A stretch of 64,000 bases of DNA from Vicingaceae bacterium. Its GTDB lineage: Bacteria; Bacteroidota; Bacteroidia; Flavobacteriales_E; Vicingaceae. The notes beneath the pieces were generated by a model. The model was given only the letters and a program-made list of their open reading frames with translations, did no database searches and was not told the origin of the DNA. The translations under genes were made by a program, and so were the position numbers. Positions 9,154 to 18,361 of this stretch are shown piece after piece (the stretch's first letter is position 1; each line of letters opens with the position of its first letter). The stretch spans positions 1-64,000 of the forward strand of contig BPHE01000007.1 in assembly GCA_026003395.1 (NCBI GenBank), written 5' to 3'.

Positions 9154-9786
9154 TTAAGGAGCAACACAGGGAATAGCATAATTTTTTTCTCTATAAACTA
9201 CTGTAATGTAATGAATTGCTAAAATTAACCTATCAGTTGAATCATTGAATAAAAATACTTTATCACAATTGTTTAAAATCATACCAACACAAACGGGACT
9301 AAGGCCATCATTATTTTCTATTTGTTTAATATATTCGTTTAAATATTTATTTTTTTTTGCCTTTATTTTCAAAAAATTTATATACCTGCTCTTAGATTTT
9401 AAATCAAGTTTCATTTGTTTAATATTCTTAGATTTTTTTTCACTTTCATATACACACTTCCAAATATCATCAAATATTTTATTCTTAACCAATTTAATTA
9501 AATAATTGCTAATTTCTTTATTTTTATTATTAATATCATCAAACAATATTTCAATGTTTTCCCCCTCTTTAAACTGACAAAAATAAAGTTTATAAGCACT
9601 ATCAATCCCGACCTTATTTTCTGTCTTCGTTTTTATAATATCATCAAAGATTTTCACAGCATCATATAAAATTTTTTTTTCATCTTTTGTAAAATATGAT
9701 TCATTTCCTTTATTATTACATGAACAAAAATTTACTAAAATAAAAACTAGTAATAATGCTATTTTTTTCTTACAAAATTTATTCAT
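9154..9786 (-). CDS. Putative lipoprotein, candidate immunity to the copy 3 toxin
   Basis: Reading from the Met at 9786 gives a 210-aa protein. Its signal sequence IALLLVFILVNFCSC has a lipobox Cys, followed by 'NNKGNES'. The frame stays open upstream to 9891, but the longer N-terminus is not signal-like, so 9786 is preferred. The mature part is Lys-rich and mostly helical, with no recognised domain. The start overlaps the stop of the copy 3 toxin frame (9779) by 8 bp, the coupling expected for a toxin-immunity pair. The role is inferred from context. Confidence 0.55.
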   Translation of the reverse strand: MNKFCKKKIALLLVFILVNFCSCNNKGNESYFTKDEKKILYDAVKIFDDIIKTKTENKVGIDSAYKLYFCQFKEGENIEILFDDINNKNKEISNYLIKLVKNKIFDDIWKCVYESEKKSKNIKQMKLDLKSKSRYINFLKIKAKKNKYLNEYIKQIENNDGLSPVCVGMILNNCDKVFLFNDSTDRLILAIHYITVVYREKNYAIPCVAP

Positions 9787-11032
9787 TATATAAATATTTG
9801 AAAAATACATTAAAATCTCCACTTGTTTGTATCCATAACATTGGTATGTTACCATTATATCTATTATAACCCAGTAAATCCCAATATCCATTTTTTATCA
9901 ATCCTTTTATTTTAACATTGTTAAAAGGACCTCTTTGATCAATAATTGATGGGTATGTATTTATTTTCATGTTATTATAAATGGCTATATTCATATGTAT
10001 ATAAATTGTATTTTTATCAATCTTTAATTCTCCAACAAGATCAACCCCACCTGCATATGTTGGAAAATTGTCAAATATTTCTCTTAAATCTATATAATCT
10101 TTCCCAAGTTCATAAGAATTTTTTAAAATATTTAAAATGTGTTCTATTTTTTCGTTATCATTTGAATATAAAAAATCAACTCTTTTGTTTATTACTTGCT
10201 CATTGGAACTATTTTTCTCTTCATCCTCCACTATAACCTCCGGCATCTTTTGTCCATAATCCACCCACTTGTTGTTTTGCCATAACCATACATGTTCCGG
10301 TCCTTCTTCATTTCCTTCTACTGGTGCAGTTTCAAGTTGATTTTCCTCCGTACCCGGTTCTCCCGGCTCCAGTCCTTCTAACTCTACCTTATCGATTAAA
10401 CGATTGCCGCTAAATTGATAAAAACTATAAAACGGATATTTATCAGCCAACGGATCCACACTGAAAAACCTTCCCAGCCTTGCATCGTGCAGGCGGTATT
10501 TGTATGCCCACAGGTTGTTTTTGCCAAACACTTCATCATCTCCCTTCCTGCCCCTGGAAACCAAAACGGTAATTAGTGATTTCAAGATTCCTCCCCTCCA
10601 TCACACTCCCAAACGGATAATAATCCTGCGAACTGCTCACGTTCAAAGCAAACTTATTCTGCTGCCAACTCTTTTTGTCGGTATAAGTCACTCTCACGTT
10701 GCCGAGCCAGTCGGTGCTTTCGTAGTGTTTCTTGCCGAGGGGGTAGATGCTTTGCTTGGTGCGTTTTTGCTCTGGCTATGTTGACAGGGATTGGCAATGA
10801 CATTACACCGATGTTATTTTGCGCGGTTTTAACTTTTAAAAGTTTGTTTTCCTTGATCACCCCCCAAACGGCTGCTGCCGTAGAGGGGAATTTCATACAA
10901 ATATAACGAATCTTTCGCTATTCTGTACACTGCCATGACATTTCCCTGCGGGTCTCTTAGGTAGATGTCTTTGTAATGGCCGGTGTATTCCTTCTCCAGT
11001 CGGTTGCCGGGGCAGATTGTTAAAAATTTTTT
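9779..11032 (-). pseudogene. RHS-core cassette with unknown C-terminal domain, at least three frameshifts (copy 3)
   Basis: The copy starts with more core than the others: 'CPGNRLEKEYTGHYKDIYL' then 'DPQGNVMAVYRIAKDS'. The frame breaks at a run of six C (10860-10865, five expected), again between about 10745 and 10790, and at CCC 10542-10544 (two expected). Across the shifts one can follow 'TDWLGNVRVTY', 'DYYPFGSVMEGR' and 'YRFGFQGQE', then the RHS core end 'YKYRLHDARLGRFFSVDPLA'. The last open stretch (10585-9779) includes a ~220-aa tail I cannot assign. This tail is still open to its stop, while the core has decayed. It is a non-functional or purely donor cassette unless the frameshifts are errors. 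Confidence 0.65.
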
Positions 11033-11075
11033 CTACTTTTTTAAGTGTGAAAGAAAATCACATATAGTCTTTAAT

Positions 11076-11600
11076 TCAATAAAACAACCAATACTGAATA
11101 CTATTTATTTTTCTCTTAGTATTTTTTTCATCATACATACCTATATCAAAGTAAATAATAATGCTAATTTTAGAATTTTTCATCAATGTATCACGTGAAT
11201 GTATCTTATATAACATTCTCTCTGTTTCATGATCTAAACTTATTTTTGAGCTATCAGATAAGATAAAATCATCTCCTACACAATATTTTTCAAAACAATC
11301 ATCTCTAAAAAATTCAATATACCTGACTCCATTGAAAAATGAATTACTATCTACGGAGAAGGAAAATGAAACATTCTGTTCTCTATCATAAACAAACCAT
11401 TTCCAATCTATTGTATCATATATCATTTTCAATTTATTTTTATTAACATAATTTTTTATCTCATCCATGGTTTGAAATAACTTTATTTTATCATTTCCTA
11501 GATCAATATAATTCTCTTTTCTTTTAATTTCAATATTTGTACAGCTCACTAAGAGAAAATAAACTATACTAATAAAGCGAAAATTTATTTTATTCTTCAT
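11076..11600 (-). CDS. Putative lipoprotein (immunity-like)
   Basis: Starting at the Met at 11600 gives a 174-aa protein with a signal sequence and lipobox 'YFLLVSCTN'. The frame is open upstream to 11645, but those residues (MIIKKRMKIKIKIN) lie over the previous gene's low-complexity tail and are less likely to be used. No domain is recognised in the mature part. The start overlaps the stop of the 11590-11901 frame by 11 bp, repeating the tail/immunity spacing seen for copy 3. It is therefore probably the immunity gene of a cassette whose RHS core is lost. Confidence 0.5.
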   Translation of the reverse strand: MKNKINFRFISIVYFLLVSCTNIEIKRKENYIDLGNDKIKLFQTMDEIKNYVNKNKLKMIYDTIDWKWFVYDREQNVSFSFSVDSNSFFNGVRYIEFFRDDCFEKYCVGDDFILSDSSKISLDHETERMLYKIHSRDTLMKNSKISIIIYFDIGMYDEKNTKRKINSIQYWLFY

Positions 11601-11901
11601 TCTGTTTATTTTTATTTTTATTTTCATTCTTTTCTTTATTATCAACTATTTTTAAAAAATCTTTCATTTGATCAATATGCTTATCAAAGATTCCATCTTT
11701 ATTATGTTCTTTCATAAAATTTATCATATCTTTTGCCCAATTGGCTGACTCATTAAAATGCTTTTGCTCTAACTCTTCTTGAAAATCATTTTCCATTTTA
11801 TCGTTTATAGATTGAATGTGTTTTTCCAAATCTCCAATTTCAATAGGATTTTCACGAGTAATATCCCTATATTTAAGAGATAAGAATTCTTTTAAACCCA
11901 C
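11590..11901 (-). CDS. Short helical protein, probable remnant of an RHS C-terminal tail
   Basis: This is a 103-codon frame with GTG as the only convenient start, rich in Glu, Lys and Asp and predicted all-helical. It ends in a low-complexity 'NKEKNENKNKNK' tail. I do not recognise it. It sits at the upstream end of the cassette array and overlaps a downstream lipoprotein gene, in the same geometry as the toxin tail/immunity pair at 9.8 kb. I infer a toxin-tail remnant without core. It could equally be an independent small gene. Confidence 0.35.
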   Translation of the reverse strand: MGLKEFLSLKYRDITRENPIEIGDLEKHIQSINDKMENDFQEELEQKHFNESANWAKDMINFMKEHNKDGIFDKHIDQMKDFLKIVDNKEKNENKNKNKQNEE

Positions 11902-12146
11902 TATTGTCCGATAAAATCAAAAGTTTTAATTTTATTTATCGAAAGTATTGATTTTATTGAGGTTGTTTTTGAATTTGAAAAGTACCCCCATTTTATTCTC
12001 TATGATTTGTCAAATATTAAAAGATGTTGACCGTTGGGTGGTTGATTTTTTCCAAAACTATTTCAAAAAATTTTTAACCGAACAATAGTGATTTTATTAA
12101 AATACTTATTGGGTTTAAAGATGGTGTGTGGCACAATATGTATATT

Positions 12147-13835
12147 TCACTCCTTCACCAATTTTTTGTATTTGAATCTTTGAGGTTGTTGGGTGCCCAA
12201 ACGTTTCATTTTGTTAGCTTCATAATCGCTGAATCCTCCTTCAAAGAAATACACTTTGCCTTCTCCCTCAAATGCAAGAATATGTGTGCATACACGGTCA
12301 AGAAACCACCGATCGTGGGATATTATGACACAACATCCGGCATAATTGTCAATGGCTTCTTCAAGGGCTCGCAAGGTATTGACGTCCAGGTCGTTGGTGG
12401 GCTCGTCAAGCAACAAAAGGTTGGCTTCTTTTTTCAAAGTCATGGCAAGATGCAGGCGGTTGCGTTCGCCGCCTGACAACACTTTCACTTTTTTATTTTG
12501 ATCGGGTCCTGTAAAATTGAATTTGGCAAGATATGCTCGGCTGTTGAATTCACGGCCTCCGATGACAATGGTTTCTTGTCCGCCGGACACCGTTTCCCAG
12601 ACAGTTTTTTCGGGGTCAATTTCTTTATGCAACTGGTCAACGTATGCAATTTTAACAGTTTCGCCAACTTTAAATTCACCTGCATCGGGTTTTTCTTCTC
12701 CCACCATCAGACGAAACAATGTAGTTTTACCGGCACCATTGGGACCAATCACACCTACCACACCTGCAGGTGGTAGTTTAAAAGAGAGGTGCTCAAACAG
12801 TACTTTATCCCCATAAATTTTCGTAACGTCGATGGCTTCAATTACTTCATTTCCCAAACGCGGGCCGTTGGGAATAAAAATTTCAAGTTTTTGTTCTTTT
12901 TCCTTGACGTCTTCATTCAACATTTTTTCGTAATTGTGCAAACGGGCTTTGGATTTGGCTTGCCGGGCTTTGGGGCTCATACGCACCCATTCCAATTCGC
13001 GCTCAAGTTGTTTGCGGCGTTTGCTTTCTTGTTTCTCTTCTTGTTCAAGGCGTTTGGCTTTTTGCTCCAACCAAGACGAATAGTTACCCTTCCAGGGAAT
13101 ACCTTCACCACGGTCGAGTTCAAGGATCCATCCGGCAACATTATCAAGAAAATATCGATCGTGAGTGACAGCAATGACAGTACCGGGATATTGTTTGAGA
13201 TGCTGCTCAAGCCAAAATACCGACTCGGCATCAAGGTGGTTGGTGGGCTCATCGAGCAACAAAATATCAGGTTGGCGAAGCAATAAACGGCACAAAGCAA
13301 CCCTGCGACGTTCACCACCGGATAGATTTTTTACCAAAGCGTCAGGGGGCGGGCAATTTAAAGCATCCATGGCCCTTTCCAATTTTTGATCGATTTCCCA
13401 TCCTCCGGCTGCTTCTATTTTATCTTGCAATTCCGCTTGACGCTGAATGAGCTTCTCCATCTTGTCCGGATCGTTGAGATACTCTTCTTCGCCAAACTTC
13501 ATGTTGACTTCTTCAAATTCTTTCAATAAATCCATGACCGGCTTGACACCTTCTTCCACGATTTCTCGAACGGTTTTATTTTCGTCCAACACCGGTTCCT
13601 GAGGCAGATAACCTACTGTATATCCCGGAGAAAAAACAACTTCTCCTTCGTAATTTTTCTCTTCACCTGCAATGATTCTCAACAATGTGGACTTACCGGA
13701 ACCATTCAATCCTATAATTCCGATCTTGGCTCCATAGAAAAATGACAAATAAATATCCTTCAGGATGGTTTTACCGGTGTTCAGCGTCTTGCTGACTTTC
13801 ACCATCGAAAAAATAATTTTTTTATCTTCTGACAT
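12147..13835 (-). CDS. ettA: Energy-dependent translational throttle protein EttA (ABC-F ATPase)
   Basis: This 562-aa ABC-F protein has two tandem ATPase domains. The Walker A motifs are GLNGSGKST and GPNGAGKTT, both signatures read LSGGE, and the Walker B segments are LLLDEPTNHLD and LLLDEPTNDLD. The basic inter-domain linker (about 245-320) and the C-terminal 'RFKYKKL' agree with EttA, which binds the ribosomal E site and gates the first elongation step according to energy state. E. coli EttA is 555 aa. There is no membrane segment, so it is not a transporter. A TAnnTTTG box lies 21 bp upstream on the minus strand (13857-13864). Confidence 0.93.
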   Translation of the reverse strand: MSEDKKIIFSMVKVSKTLNTGKTILKDIYLSFFYGAKIGIIGLNGSGKSTLLRIIAGEEKNYEGEVVFSPGYTVGYLPQEPVLDENKTVREIVEEGVKPVMDLLKEFEEVNMKFGEEEYLNDPDKMEKLIQRQAELQDKIEAAGGWEIDQKLERAMDALNCPPPDALVKNLSGGERRRVALCRLLLRQPDILLLDEPTNHLDAESVFWLEQHLKQYPGTVIAVTHDRYFLDNVAGWILELDRGEGIPWKGNYSSWLEQKAKRLEQEEKQESKRRKQLERELEWVRMSPKARQAKSKARLHNYEKMLNEDVKEKEQKLEIFIPNGPRLGNEVIEAIDVTKIYGDKVLFEHLSFKLPPAGVVGVIGPNGAGKTTLFRLMVGEEKPDAGEFKVGETVKIAYVDQLHKEIDPEKTVWETVSGGQETIVIGGREFNSRAYLAKFNFTGPDQNKKVKVLSGGERNRLHLAMTLKKEANLLLLDEPTNDLDVNTLRALEEAIDNYAGCCVIISHDRWFLDRVCTHILAFEGEGKVYFFEGGFSDYEANKMKRLGTQQPQRFKYKKLVKE

Positions 13836-13856
13836 AACCGTAATTTAAATTGAATG

Positions 13857-13864
13857 CAAAGTTA
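13857..13864 (-). promoter_or_regulatory. Candidate -7 promoter box for ettA
   Basis: The minus-strand TAACTTTG fits the Bacteroidota TAnnTTTG box and is suitably placed before the start at 13835. No clear -33 TTG is found at 18-20 bp. Confidence 0.35.
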
Positions 13865-13897
13865 TGCTTTTATGCAATAATTTTTTAAAAATAAAAA

Positions 13898-13916
13898 AAC
13901 CGGGCAATGCCCGGTT
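13898..13916 (-). terminator. Rho-independent terminator after the T9SS protein gene
   Basis: The inverted repeat AACCGGGC-AAT-GCCCGGTT is followed on the minus strand by a long T-rich run, 22 bp after the stop at 13939. It separates this gene from ettA. Confidence 0.85.
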
Positions 13917-13938
13917 TTGTCAAATGGTTTGCACAAGC

Positions 13939-15666
13939 TTACTTTTGCAACATTACTTTAATGGTTTCTACGTTGCTTCCTTTTTCAACCCTCACGAAGT
14001 AGTATCCGGCTGGTAAATGGTTAACATCGAAGTTGATCAGTCCTTGACCGGCTGACTCCATGACAGGTTGACCAAGAGAATTGTATAGAACAACCCGCAT
14101 AACAGCTTGATCTTGTGACAATACATTGATTACGTCGGAAGCAGGGTTGGGATAGATTTTCAATGTATTTTTATCCAATTCGATAACATTGTTGGGGGAT
14201 TTGATAATGCTGGTAACAGTATTGGTTGTCACTGCAGGATTGTAATCAAAATAAATGTCTGCGGTATTCTTGATTTGCGTATTGGGAGCAAGACCCGGTT
14301 TTTGATTGATTTTGAATTTCACATATCCATGACTTTCAGGCTCATTGCTGTTTTTGTCAGGCAACCAAATGTTGGGGAAATAGAACACTATTTTATTATT
14401 TTGCATCAAAACATTCACATTGTGCGAGCTGCCCATCAATTCGAATGTACTTAAATCGAGCGTGTTGACATCTAAGACATCTTCGATTCTAATATCCTTG
14501 GCAGGATAATTTCCTTCGTTTTGAAATTTAATGGTATATTCCATCACTTGATTGTTGTCAATATACCCCTCAGCCGGCATTCCATTGATATGTACTGATT
14601 TCATGTTCGGATCGTAAGAGGTTAGTACTAGTGCGCAAATATTGTCGTTATTGTTGGCAGGATTCAAATCTCCTGTGGTTGGTAGGGCTGCAATTTGAGC
14701 ACACAAGGTATCCCATAATTGTGTTGTGGTATCTGCTTTAACAGGGATATATCCGTAGAATGTAGCAAAACCTGTCATGCTTACACCGGAAAATGTCACG
14801 GTATTGTTGTTAATTGATGGAGTTCCTGTATATGGGTTCCCATTTAAATTGGCCGAAATCGTGCCGCTTATATACGTTTGAGATGGCAAAGTAATTGTTA
14901 TATCAGAATTGACAGAAGTGCATGATTGGTTCGTCACCGTAAATTGTACATAAGTTGTGGTTGTTTGAGTAAAAGCAGGAACATAAATATCGGCTTTTAA
15001 ATCATGACCACTACCGTTGCAATTAAAAACAAAATCATAGCTTTGGCCGGCTGCTACACCCGCAGGGTTTTGTGACCCACAGGATAATGTAAGAGAAGCA
15101 GGTACGTTTGGCAATGAAATATTAAAATTTCCACTTCCGACATTAATTGTATAATTTCCATTCATGTCTGTAATAGCAGTTCCCACAACAAATGAATTTT
15201 GCAATGCATTTACGCTCAAACCGGCCAAAGGACTGTCACCGTTATCATACACACAATTGTTGTTATTGTCTACATACGCCTTGCCGGTAATTGTATAACA
15301 ACTGTCAGAAATATAATAGTAATTATAGTAATTGCTAGAACTATATAAATCATACAATTGAGGGATCACCGTATCGCCACAACTTAAAATCAAATAGGGG
15401 AAATAAATTCCCGGTGAACCATAAACATGGTTGTAAGTTGCGAAACTACTTCCATTGGATGAGGTAGTTTGACCATCACCCCAATGAATAACATAACCAA
15501 TGTTTCCCTGCTGGTCAAAAACATTGAGATAAACCTGACTACTGGCAGGACAATTAAAAAATGTAGAATCATAGGCAAACACATTACAGTTTTGCCCTTC
15601 GGCGCTGTTAATCCAAAAGAAAGATGCAAGCACCGATACTGTTAGTAAAATTTTTTTTGTTTTCAT
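13939..15666 (-). CDS. T9SS-sorted surface protein with PKD-like, SdrD-B-like and DUF11-like domains
   Basis: The start at 15666 (MKTKKILLTVSVLASFF) gives a clean signal peptide and 575 aa; the frame is open upstream to 15702. A PKD-like domain follows ('VIHWGDGQ', 'YNHVYGSPG'). Next is a Cna/SdrD-B-like segment ('ITGKAYVDNNNNCVYDNGDS', 'DMNGNYTI'), then a DUF11/conserved-repeat region ('YTIKFQNEGNYPAKDIRIED', 'IYFDYNPAVTTN'). A C-terminal type A sorting domain ends it ('IYPNPASD', 'LPAGYYFVRVEKG', 'IKVMLQK'). The sorting domain directs export by the type IX system and attachment at the cell surface. The multidomain repeat structure suggests adhesion, but no ligand can be named. Confidence 0.88.
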   Translation of the reverse strand: MKTKKILLTVSVLASFFWINSAEGQNCNVFAYDSTFFNCPASSQVYLNVFDQQGNIGYVIHWGDGQTTSSNGSSFATYNHVYGSPGIYFPYLILSCGDTVIPQLYDLYSSSNYYNYYYISDSCYTITGKAYVDNNNNCVYDNGDSPLAGLSVNALQNSFVVGTAITDMNGNYTINVGSGNFNISLPNVPASLTLSCGSQNPAGVAAGQSYDFVFNCNGSGHDLKADIYVPAFTQTTTTYVQFTVTNQSCTSVNSDITITLPSQTYISGTISANLNGNPYTGTPSINNNTVTFSGVSMTGFATFYGYIPVKADTTTQLWDTLCAQIAALPTTGDLNPANNNDNICALVLTSYDPNMKSVHINGMPAEGYIDNNQVMEYTIKFQNEGNYPAKDIRIEDVLDVNTLDLSTFELMGSSHNVNVLMQNNKIVFYFPNIWLPDKNSNEPESHGYVKFKINQKPGLAPNTQIKNTADIYFDYNPAVTTNTVTSIIKSPNNVIELDKNTLKIYPNPASDVINVLSQDQAVMRVVLYNSLGQPVMESAGQGLINFDVNHLPAGYYFVRVEKGSNVETIKVMLQK

Positions 15667-15814
15667 AGCTTTTAGTTTTAAAGTTTGCAAGACAAATTTC
15701 ACTATGAAAACGATGCAGGAAAAATCAAAATAAATTACTTATTACATTTACAAAAATTTTTTTGTCTATTTCTTTAAAATAATAATAGTTCATTAGAAAT
15801 AATTAAAATTACAT

Positions 15815-17218
15815 CTACATCTGTTCTAACCAGATATCATATTGAATCAAATCCTGCTCTTTATAAGTTTGTCTGTTTCTCCGAATTTCCAAGATGATTT
15901 TATTTTTGTCAAATGGTTTGTTTTCTATTAATTTTTCAACCATATCAACAATCATAATATCATTGAGAATACTTGTTTTTGATTTAATTTTCTTTATCAA
16001 TCTACGAATTTTTAAGATTAAACTATCGCAATAATCAAAATCTTCGCGATAATAACGTAAAATCAATTCAAATACCAGAATCTTTAATTGAAATGCCGGA
16101 TCTAATTTTTTGAATGTTTCATTATTCATTGCATTAACAAGATGAGTGATTGCTTTTTTATATTCTTTTGTATCAAAATATTGTATGGACAGATTTAAAT
16201 GGGCGTAAAGTACATTTTCCGGTATAGTCATAAACATTTGATCTTTCAGTGCTTTCAGCAGTATTTCTATTGCTTTGTTTTTGTCGGTAACACTGTAATT
16301 CATTACCATACCATTGTACAGGTAAAAGCAATAACGCCCATACAACATGTTTTTATATTCTTTAAGCGTGACTTCAAGCAGATTAAGTGTTTCTAGAGAT
16401 TTTACTGTATTGCCCGTTAAATAATAAGCATTCACCAAATTAATCAGCATTTTTATCTTCTTTTCATGAGTTTCCTTGTTAAACCATTGCTTTTTTTGAA
16501 ATTCTTTGAAGGTTTTTTGAGTAATGTTGACAATCGAATGGTAATCTTTTTTCTGCATCAAAACCCTTGTAATGCTATCATAAAATTTCCACCGTATGGT
16601 GGGTGTGTTTAAATTTGATTTCCTTATGGCTTTGATAGTGTCTTCCATCTCTTTCAATAGTTTGGGATCGGTACTGAAATTTTGACTCCTTTTGATGGAA
16701 TATAACAACCTTGATGCTTTGGAATCAATCATTGCTTCTATTTGTAACAGATCCAATGCTTTAGATCTTTTTTGAATTAATTCCTCAGGATTTTTGAAAA
16801 ATTGCTGTGTATATAAATCAATCCATTCTGTATAAAGAATATACCTGAAATTTGCATTTGTCCCGTAAATCTTTTTTTCGGCTTTTTTGAAAAAATATTC
16901 TGCCAGGTTAGGTTGATTTTTTTCCTTCATTATTCTTCCAAGAATAAACAAATGCATGCTTTCATTAATCACATCCCAATCAAAATACAATACACTCAGT
17001 CCTTTGAACACCTCTTTTAACAAAGATGATTTCAAACGGCGATATAGATTCATGTCTATGTTTAATTTTTCGGCTATATGCGCATCAGAATCCCCTTTTT
17101 TTAAATGTTGATAGATTTGTATGGTTTTGGTTTCTTTTTTCGTACGTGTAATAAATTTTACGATTGACTTTTGTTCATTTTTATTTAAAATATGATGTAA
17201 CACATTTATTATTTCCAT
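15815..17218 (-). CDS. Hypothetical helical-repeat (TPR-like) cytoplasmic protein
   Basis: This 467-aa protein has no signal peptide or membrane segment and is predicted almost entirely alpha-helical. The N-terminal ~75 residues include 'DAHIAEKLNIDMNLYRRLKS', which resembles a helix-turn-helix. The remainder has TPR-like helix pairs (for example around 'AEYFFKKAEKKI' and 'YKKAITHLVNAMN'). Similar HTH-plus-helical-repeat proteins occur in Bacteroidota with no defined role. It is flanked by long AT-rich gaps and is not in an obvious operon. No function is claimed. Confidence 0.75.
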   Translation of the reverse strand: MEIINVLHHILNKNEQKSIVKFITRTKKETKTIQIYQHLKKGDSDAHIAEKLNIDMNLYRRLKSSLLKEVFKGLSVLYFDWDVINESMHLFILGRIMKEKNQPNLAEYFFKKAEKKIYGTNANFRYILYTEWIDLYTQQFFKNPEELIQKRSKALDLLQIEAMIDSKASRLLYSIKRSQNFSTDPKLLKEMEDTIKAIRKSNLNTPTIRWKFYDSITRVLMQKKDYHSIVNITQKTFKEFQKKQWFNKETHEKKIKMLINLVNAYYLTGNTVKSLETLNLLEVTLKEYKNMLYGRYCFYLYNGMVMNYSVTDKNKAIEILLKALKDQMFMTIPENVLYAHLNLSIQYFDTKEYKKAITHLVNAMNNETFKKLDPAFQLKILVFELILRYYREDFDYCDSLILKIRRLIKKIKSKTSILNDIMIVDMVEKLIENKPFDKNKIILEIRRNRQTYKEQDLIQYDIWLEQM

Positions 17219-17306
17219 AATTCTGCTTTTTGAAAATGTAATTTTACGTTTTTTTTGTAAATAAAAAAATCTCCGACATCCTTATTTTTGAAAAAAATTT
17301 ACAACT

Positions 17307-17983
17307 ATGAAAAAACTATTGATGATTCCGGTAATTTCCTTTTTAAGTATTAATCTTAATGCTCAAATAGGATTTTTTCTCTAAACAACAAAACGATTTT
17401 TAATTTTCCTGACACCGTATATGCCACTTCAAACGTAAACAATGCTTATGTTATTTTACAAAACAAATCCAACAACCAAACGTTCAATGGCTCTGTGCAG
17501 CTTATTTATGCTCTTGACACCTCCGGAATGCAAAATTACGTCGTGCTTGATACATTTGTTTACAATTCTCTTACACTTGTTCCTCAAGACACTGTTTCTT
17601 TAATTTTTAATCCTGTAAACGTTAATGTTCCACCTTATAAATATGGCGCCGGTAATGTGGTGGTGGTTTGGCCTATTACAGTTGGTTGGAGTGCCATTGA
17701 TTCGGCAAAACACCATCTTACAGTGTTGCCTCTGACAAGTGTTGAAGAAATAAATTTCAATAAGGAATTTACATTTGCCAATCCTGTCTTAAAAAACTCC
17801 CGGATTTGTGTAGATACACGTTCTTCTATATGGTATCTCTTTTCATTAGATGGAAAGATTTATCAACTGCCTGCAAGCCATCAAGGCCTGACCATTCCGG
17901 GAGATTTGCCAAATGGCATTTATATCTTGCAAGAAACCCGCAAGACATCGGTAAATCGTTGGAAAATCATTATTACCGATTAA
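17307..17983 (+). pseudogene. Secreted protein with T9SS-like C-terminus, interrupted by a frameshift
   Basis: The ATG at 17307 opens a signal peptide (MKKLLMIPVISFLSINLNA) that runs into TAA at 17382-17384. The other frame is open from there to 17983. A single extra T in the six-T run at 17373-17378 would join 'NAQIGFF' to 'SLNNKTIFNFPDTVYAT', so one base appears to be missing. The C-terminal ~80 residues ('SVEEINF...', 'NGIYILQE', 'WKIIITD') resemble a type IX sorting domain. The middle region is beta-rich and unassigned. It is either a decayed gene, a phase-variable gene or a base-calling error. Confidence 0.65.
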
Positions 17984-18361
17984 ATGACAATATTTTTACA
18001 GCATCTACTTCTTTCCAAAAAATCCTCCCTCCATTGACCTTATCTGTTTGGCAATATACGGATTTGCATGTTATTCGGATTCTTCTAATATTATGAAATG
18101 ATTCTCATCCTCTTGAATTTGAAACCTCAGAATGTCCATTTATTGATAATCTAAAATATGAATTTTTTGCTGTGTTCTAAATTTCTTTTTAACTGATAAT
18201 TTTCCTATTTCATCTTTCACTATTTCTTTTTTTCTAAATGTTTGTAGTATCTTGATTTCTGACTCGCTTTTCTAATCTCCTGTCTGCTGCAATTTCACAC
18301 TACTTGTACGGGTTAATGAAGACACAAAACACGCTATAATCAAAAAAGCAAGTGAGGATAA
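17984..18361. other. Intergenic region beside the repeat array
   Basis: No convincing gene is present. A 44-codon stop-free stretch on the minus strand (18140-18271), Lys/Glu-rich, could be a decayed coding fragment. The word AAAACACGCTaTAAT near 18328 resembles one at about 5238, next to the RHS array. The region is AT-rich up to the first GC-rich repeat unit at 18362. Confidence 0.4.

Larger units (their letters stand above)
4843..11901 (-). other. Orphan RHS C-terminal cassette array (polymorphic toxin island)
   Basis: This minus-strand island holds repeated 3' portions of an RHS-type gene, each fused to a different C-terminal domain and followed by a small gene. In transcription order the array is: a remnant tail plus lipoprotein (11901-11076), copy 3 plus lipoprotein (11032-9154), copy 2 plus lipoprotein (9117-7238), copy 1 plus exported protein (7157-5446), and truncated copy 0 (5208-4843). 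Nearly identical core DNA recurs at about 5028-5201, 7017-7157 and 8977-9117, with a shorter match at 10921-10979. No full-length RHS gene or secretion gene is in the window. The layout resembles the orphan tip/immunity cassettes of Rhs loci, where recombination through the core can swap toxins. Confidence 0.7.

Noticed and set aside
4843..11901. Insertion sequence or transposase explanation for the repeated blocks
   Set aside because: No transposase motifs or terminal inverted repeats were found around the repeated core; the shared DNA is RHS coding sequence.
12147..13835. Antibiotic-resistance ABC-F (e.g. target protection)
   Set aside because: The domain linker, length and motifs fit the housekeeping EttA subgroup.
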